A stretch of DNA of 64,000 bases from Ottelia alismoides. Taxonomy: Eukaryota; Streptophyta; Magnoliopsida; Alismatales; Hydrocharitaceae. Both the position numbers and the translations under genes were made by a program. The DNA lies in assembly GCA_037367405.1 (NCBI GenBank), contig JAZKJV010009792.1, positions 496,001-560,000 of the forward strand, given 5' to 3'. The notes under the pieces are model-generated. The model was not told the DNA's origin. It saw only the letters and a program-made list of their open reading frames with translations, and made no database searches. The first letter of the stretch is position 1. Each line of letters opens with the position of its first letter. Shown here piece by piece: positions 57,994-64,000 of this stretch.

Positions 57994-60080
57994 CGATGAC
58001 CAAGAACAGCGTCGGAAGCCGGCGAGGGCGAGCTTCGCCGCGCTAGATCTCCGTCCTCCGGTGGCTGTTGGGCTTCAAAATGGACATGGAGACTCCTGGG
58101 GGTCTCCTCTTACTCCTGGTGGCTTCAAAAGACCTCAGCGACGGCCGAGGTGCTCGCTAGCGATCGGCGGAGCGGGAAGGGCTTCACGAGCTCCGGCGAG
58201 GCTCCAAAATAGCCTCCAGGCGCGAACGAGCATGCGTTGACCTGCAAAAAGGGTTAGGAGGTCCAGGGTAAACTGCCTTGACCTCAGGATGGTGGAATGG
58301 AGACGAAACGAGGCACGGCGGTGACTGGCCGGAGTTGCGCTCCGGCGAGGAAGTGAGATATGGCGAATCACAAGATGAAACTTCGATCTTTTTGAGGGGT
58401 TTTAATGTTTAGACTATGGCTAACATGATGCAAATGAAAAATAGGGGAGAGGGGGGTCCTCAATGGCCGGAACCAGAGGAAGAGATGTACCTCGACCGCC
58501 GGAGTTGCGGGAGGTGGTGGAGACGCCTCCGTCCTCGAACGCCTCGGCTGATGAGCTCGCGGTGGAGCTGTCACCTCCATGAAGCTTCAGAGCACGAGAG
58601 AGGCGGAGAGGGGTGGACCGAAGGGACTCGAATTCGAATGGAAAGAGGAGGGCGCCATATATTTGGTTTGACCCATGACCAAGGTGCTCCAAAGATCGAG
58701 CCAGGTCTGGTGAATCAATGGCTCTGTCCCCCAAAAAACGCAAGAGCGTGATAGACCACTAATCGAGAGACAAAAGTCATGAAGGGCTCGATCTCAAAAA
58801 ATGCAAGATGGAGGCTAGAAAAATCGACAAAGAGTGGGTCAAGCCGAGGTCTGACAGCAGTTACAGGGTCTAGGGCAGACAGTTGACCGAGATCAACTGT
58901 GACTGCCCCATGGTTGGTCCACGTGGACCAACTAGGAAAAAGATCCTGAAAAAGATTTATAAATTCAATAAAAAATCGAAAATGATTTTATTAAATTATG
59001 GTTATAAAATAAAAAATGTTTATTAATTTATGTAGTATTTTATTATGATTTTTAATTGTTTTTATGAGGTATATTTTCTACAAATTTACTTTTATACCCC
59101 TTATAGGTATATTACCAATATATTTTAGTCTTTTATTTTTATTTTGTGTATTTTAATTTTATTATTTTTATTTCTTATTTTATAAATTTATATAATACTT
59201 TTATACACTTAGAAATATTTTTGTTTTAGTTTTCTGATTTATTTAGTATATTTAATAAAATATAAGAGTGTGTTGTATAGGTATGGGTACAGGTATAATA
59301 CCTGTGTTTTTGATATACAAGTATTTTTATTTTGAGTTTTCTTTGTACTTTTATTCTGATTTTAATGTACATAATTATTATAAGTAGTATTTACAAGATT
59401 ATAAAAATATAAAAATACAAAAATAATGAATAAAGAATAAATTGAATATTTTAATCAGTACAGTTGTAAAATGGGGGTCCAAAACTCAACTTTCAAACTG
59501 TAGCTCCACTAAATGCGAAACCACTGCCATTAAATAGATTATTTTATTCTATATACAATTAAAGGTGAGTTTGCTGCATTTGGAGTTTTCAGTTGTGAGA
59601 TACGGGTCTGGGAAGTTGGGATTCTGGATTTTTATTTAGACCATAACTTTTTATCTGTACATTATTTTTTAGTGAAATCAATTTTGTATTTTTCTTTATT
59701 AAATTATCTACATCTTTCATGAACAAAGTTTCTTTATTTGATATATAAAAAGTAGAACCAAAAATAGGTCCCAAAATGAATAAAGAATGAATAGAATAAT
59801 ATAGGTATTTGACCCATATCTCCCTACTTTATTCCTGGTCGACCTATTCATCAAGATGCCTAGGTCTCAGGGGTTTGGGTCATAAAATATTTACAATATT
59901 TTATTCTTTTTCTTTTCTTTTATTTATTCTATAATTTTGGCTTTAATTATAGTATTTTATACACTAATTGGATGCACATGCATGCATGCTAAAATGCTAT
60001 ATTTAAGACTATTTACAGGCATTTGCTAGGGTTTTGGTGCCAAATTGATAGAATAAAGATGATGAAATGTGGATTCATTA
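57994..60080 (-). repeat. Athila-type LTR C3, 5' half (3' LTR of E2)
   Basis: Begins at 60080 just after AAGTATAGGGGGA; the first bases read TAATGAATCC, a change from the family TGATGAATCC. It shares long stretches with C4 (CCTAGCAAATG, GACCTAGGCATCTTGATGAA, CCCAACTTCCCAGACCCGTA, GTTGGTCCACGTGGACCAAC) and ends where solo LTR C4 is inserted. The TATA-like CCAAATATATGG is at 58655-58666. The 70-codon minus frame 58368-58580 (MEVTAPPRAHQP) is in the leader; a similar frame exists in C4 (PEVTAPPRASQP). Confidence 0.85.
58242..58490 (-). other. Possible leader intron in LTR C3 (249 bp)
   Basis: Minus-strand donor GAG|GTACATC from 58490 and acceptor CTTTTTGCAG| ending at 58242. Same length and position as in C4 although the two LTRs have diverged clearly. 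Confidence 0.5.
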
Positions 60081-62531
60081 TCCCCCTATACTTTACCTTT
60101 GCTAGTCCCTAGCAAACACTTATGCAATAAGTGCAAGAAGAAAAGAAAGAAAAGAAAAAGAAGAACTTGGATTTAGTTTAATTATCAAACTTGTCTTCAC
60201 AAAATCAAAGTTTGGAGCTTAAGTCGGACCTTTGGAATTTTAGTGCGGGTGGAACCTTAATGAGAACCGAATTTGAAATCCTACAGTCCTTGAGAATCCC
60301 AAAACTTTGTCCAAGTCTCCTCAATCGCCAGGTCAGAAATACTTCAACTCATACGCAAACTCTTACGACTATGAATCTGACTCGTACAGTGTAAGTGATG
60401 GTGGCTCTCCCCAACTAGAATGACAAAGAGACTGACTTCTCCAGTACGACAACCCAATGATTCCCCAATCCAATAACTCCATCCTCGAGGAGCGGGGTAT
60501 TCCCTTCTAAGTTCAAGTGGCAACCAGCTCAAGAGGAGGGGGTGAAGAGAAGAATGGACGATAGCCAGTGTAGCTACCTATCCTGGGATGCAAGACCAGT
60601 GTAGTCGAGTCATCCTGCTGCAGGCTCACATATTTGACTTTGGAACTCAAGCTTGCTTATTGAATTTACAACATTTGTACATACTTTGCAGGCTTTTTAT
60701 TTTTGTACATGCCTGAACACTTTTTTTTAATACTATATACAACAGCATTTACATAAGGAGTTTTTCCCCTTGAGCTAGTAGACTATCCCTCTTTTGAAGC
60801 TTTATCGCAACCCACAGCCTCTTGTCTTTAGACTTCCTTATCACTGGACGGGTTGGGGTGCACTTCCCTCCCTAGAGGAGGACAAATGTTTCCACTTGTG
60901 TGCGTCTCATACCGGCAAATCCCATCCCCTCACCACTCCAACTGAGTTGAGCCATGTGAAAGGTGCAGGTGTCCAAGTTAGGTCATTATCAACAAGAGTC
61001 GTGCGTGTGCTCCGAAATACTCTACTTAGGCAGTCAAGAATCCATTGAACCAAGTCCCGTGATCCTCAAAGAATTAAGTCAACTAGAACTGAAGTACCTC
61101 AAACCCAGTTCCTATAAGGTTCTTGTTATTAGGTAGATTTTAAGGTCCAATCAAGCTCCAATCTCCGGATTTTACTTAGACTTGTTCAACTCTCAAACTC
61201 AATACGAAAAATGCTCATGTTATGCAATGCAATGCAGGAAATATTTTTGTGATGCAATTTTCAAAGATTTTGAACTTTTTATGGATTTTTGAAAAGATGA
61301 TGATGATGCATATGCATTTTTTGTCTTTTAAAAAGATTTTTCAAATGTTTTTGGATTTTAATTTTGCAAATGTTTTTGGGAATTTTGAAAAATAAAAAGA
61401 TTTTGGCTAAAAGTTAGGTGAAAACTATGTACACGGGAGTGCTTCTTATATCTACAAGAAGTGGATTTTAAGAATTTACAGGGTAAGTGCTCAATTTTAT
61501 ACATATAAATATAATGGATTTTTCGTGAGATGTATATATTCCTCAAACTTATTTGACACAAGCTTTTCAAACAATTTTTGAAAACTATAGTCCAAAATAG
61601 TTTTTGCATACATTTTACAAACATGTACACACATTTGAAAATCATTTTGCAAAGGTTTTTCAAACAGTATAGATAGATTTTTCAAAATATTTTTGCAACC
61701 ATTTTTCAAAAGAAAATAAATTTTACAAACCACACATTTTTACACAGGTTGAAAACATGTAACAAAACGTTTTCGAAATAGTTTTCAATAGATGTTCACA
61801 ATGATTTTCAAACTATTTTTTCAAACATTTTGCTAAAAAAACATTTTCACCTGATTTTTTAATCAGTATCTACAGAAAGAATTTGAGGAACAAAACACCT
61901 TTTTATTAGGGATTCTAATGAATTTTAAAGATTTTTTAGCCATATTTTTAGGAAAATACGAAAGTACGAGTTATGGCTAAAGTATATACGCAGTATATAC
62001 GACCCCCCTATACTTAGCTTGAGCTATGTCCTCATAGATCGGAGAGAAAAGAGAAGACATAACTCGTACTAAGTATAGGCAAGTCTAAAGAACAAGTAAA
62101 TGAACCAATGAGAAATCGACCGTCCCCCCTATACTTAGGATCAAATAATCCCAAGTATAGCAGACTGTACACAACACATGGAGGGTCAAGGGTGGGAATG
62201 AACAGATCGTACTCAGATTGTCTCCCCCTATATTTAGGGTAAAATATCCCTAAGTATAGACAAGAAGAGGAGACAATGGAGAGGATAAAAAAGAATAGAA
62301 CAACTCGGGGTGCACACCCCCTATACTTAGGACAAAGTACGTCCTAAGTATGGAAAACTGTCTGCAAGGGTGGTACCTTTTTGATACAAAAAGAAGATAG
62401 AAAACGAAAAGAAGAAAAGAAGAAAAGAAATTAGCAGATGAAAGCATGATATCGACAGATGATCTGTACAGTTGAAGATGGAAGTGTTACTCATGTATGA
62501 GATGTAGATGATATGAGTCAGAGAACACATC
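60081..62531 (-). other. E2 3' non-coding region
   Basis: About 2.45 kb between pol and the 3' LTR on the minus strand. Homologous to 49694-51200 of E1 in several blocks. Contains five PPT-like motifs and an (A/T)-rich stretch 61250-61900 with repeated TTTTCAAA-type words. Short frames here (60191-62575) have no recognisable motif. The position matches the env-like or spacer region of Athila elements, but no envelope-type protein is visible. Confidence 0.7.
62004..62353 (-). repeat. PPT-like hairpin array in E2
   Basis: Plus-strand CCCCCTATACTT at 62004-62015, 62125-62136 and 62317-62328, variant CCCCCTATATTT at 62224-62235, and the terminal copy 60082-60093 beside the LTR. Each internal copy is followed by its inverse, giving stems CTATACTTAGG/CCCAAGTATAG (62129-62160), CTATATTTAGGG/CCCTAAGTATAG (62228-62259) and TACTTAGGAC/GTCCTAAGTA (62324-62350), loops 7-10 bases; the first has a 51-base loop (62007-62079). 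Confidence 0.85.
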
Positions 62532-64000
62532 TCATACCAGAAGAATGGGGGCAACGCCAATGGTCGGCGGATCATGATCTAGATATAGCTTCAGGCGTTG
62601 ACCATTGACACGGAAGGTAGATGCAGATGACGGTTCGGATATGTCGATGCTGCCATTGTCATGTACCTTCCTAACCACATACAGACCTTTCCACTTGCTC
62701 TGTAATTTCCCTGGAAATAATTTTAGCCTGGAATCAAACAACAATACTATCTGATCTGGCTCAAACTGTTTATGGCTGATATGAGAATCGTGCCATGTCT
62801 TCGCTTTCTCTTTGTATTGTAGGCTGTTACAAAAGGCTGTATCTCTCAGTTCCTCCAGGGCTGCCAGTTCTGCTCTTCTCTGTTCTCCTATGCTCTCGGG
62901 ATCTAACAGTAACTCAGTGACTGCCCAAAAAGATTTGTGCTTGATTTCCACTGGCAAATGGCACGGCTTGCCGTAGACGAGTCGAAAGGGAGATGTCCCC
63001 AATGGATTCTTGAAAGAAGTCCGATAGGCCCACAAGACCGAGTCCAAAAGCTGTGACTAATCCTTCCGGTCTGGGCGGACAACCTTCTGCAAGATAGTTT
63101 TTATCTCCCGGTTCGATACTTCGGCAAGACCATTAGTCTGAGGGTGATACGGTGTGGCAACCCGATGGTCAATGCCGAACTCGTCTGCAAGGGACCTAAC
63201 CTTGTCATTGATGAAATGAGACCCCCCGTCTGAAATCAAGACTCTAGGTACCCCGAACCTTGAAATGATATTTTTCCTCAAGAATTTGCACACGGTTTTA
63301 GCATCTGCGGCTCGGGCGGGGATGGCCTCAACCCATCGGCTGACATAATCTACATCGAGCAAAATATGCTCGAATCCCTGACTCTTAGGAAATGGGCCCA
63401 TGAAATCACTTCCCCATGCATCAAAAACCTCACAAAAGTGAATGGGTTGCATGGGCATCATATCTCTCTGTCCGCAGGTTCCCATTTTCTGACAGTCAGT
63501 ACATCTCTTCACGAACTCCTCAGAATCCTTGAAGAGAGTAGGCCACCATAGGCCGGATTGAAGCACCTTCTGTGCTGTCCTTTTTCCAGAATGATGTCCT
63601 CCTACCTCAAGCTTGTGGCAGTATGTGAGGACGCTGTGATAATCTTCTTGAGGAATGCACCTCCTCCAGATGCTGTCCCCCCTTCATGGTAAAGGACGGG
63701 ATCCTCCCAGTGGTAAAACTTGGCCTTCACCAGGAAGGTCTCGAGTTTCTGCCTGGGCCAACCTTGTGGGACTGTCTTTGCGACAAGATAGTTCACAATG
63801 TTAGCGTACCACGGGAGCGAGGTGATAGCCAAGATCGCCTCATCTGGAAACGTCTCTGTGATAGGTACGCTGGGCTCAGATTCCTCAATTTTCTCCAATC
63901 TGGAGAGATGATCCGCCACCACATTTTTGACTCCAGACTTATCCTTAATCTCAATATCAAATTCCTGGAGCAGAAGGATCCATCTGGTAAGGCGTGCTTT
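62532..64000 (-). pseudogene. Athila-type pol 3' part: RNase H end and integrase (E2)
   Basis: Starts beyond the right edge. From 63922 leftward: VADHLSRLE (the linker after RNase H, Athila-like), [25 protein letters not shown]; then a one-base loss in a G run near 63680 shifts frame. In the shifted frame the integrase zinc domain follows ([10 protein letters not shown] ... CTDCQKMG), then core residues Asp in WGSDFMGPFP, Asp in LISDGGSHF and Glu in LAEVSNREIK. TAG at about 63056 replaces the Trp of RKDW. The C-terminal part 63047-62532 has [19 protein letters not shown] and [12 protein letters not shown], typical of Athila integrases. Only two lesions in about 1.4 kb, and catalytic residues are intact, so decay is recent. 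Integrase joins element cDNA to host DNA. Confidence 0.92.

Overview
This window is nuclear DNA from a flowering plant. It carries no recognisable intact host gene and consists almost entirely of transposable elements, many nested inside one another. Ty1/copia, Ty3/gypsy chromovirus, Athila-type gypsy, plant LINE, hAT and Mutator-like elements together are diagnostic of a repeat-rich angiosperm chromosome region. The species cannot be named from the sequence. The longest open frame (1166 codons) is the gag-pol of a retrotransposon.

Layout. 0.1-2.7 kb: decayed plant LINE. 3.7-5.4 kb: second, 5'-truncated LINE. 6.4-12.9 kb: a non-autonomous hAT-like element with a captured laccase gene fragment; a decayed Ty1/copia element (6447-11660) sits inside its left end. 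14.1-23.3 kb: two direct copies of an unclassified LTR-like repeat surround a very long Athila-type LTR (15.4-21.85 kb, minus). That LTR contains a Mutator-like element and a 1.5 kb tandem duplication. 26.7-28.4 kb: a hAT MITE, then an inverted-repeat element with an AT-rich minisatellite core. 30.3-41.1 kb: a young, nearly complete Ty3/gypsy chromovirus (minus) with 2905-bp LTRs differing by roughly 1% and a perfect 5-bp target duplication. 41.7-42.1 kb: LINE fragment.

42.2-64 kb: nested members of one Athila-type family with LTRs near 3.8 kb. From left to right: a truncated LTR holding another Mutator-like element; a fuller LTR plus the 3' internal part of element E1 (49.7-52.5 kb); then the 3' LTR of element E2, split in two by a solo LTR of the same family in the opposite orientation (54151-57988, TSD AGAGG); then the 3' non-coding region and pol 3' end of E2, which runs off the right edge. 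The simplest order is E1 first, E2 into E1, solo LTR into E2.

The most unusual signals are in the Athila-type family. (1) Hairpins built around CACGTG recur at the same LTR position in every copy, with diverged stems that mostly still pair. (2) The polypurine-tract motif next to the 3' LTR recurs four to five times upstream, several copies forming short hairpins. (3) A possible 249-bp leader intron occupies the same place in two diverged LTRs. (4) An acidic ORF of unknown function follows a protease-like segment in E1. The laccase capture and the MULE tandem duplication are also worth checking. All boundaries and homologies were read by eye.
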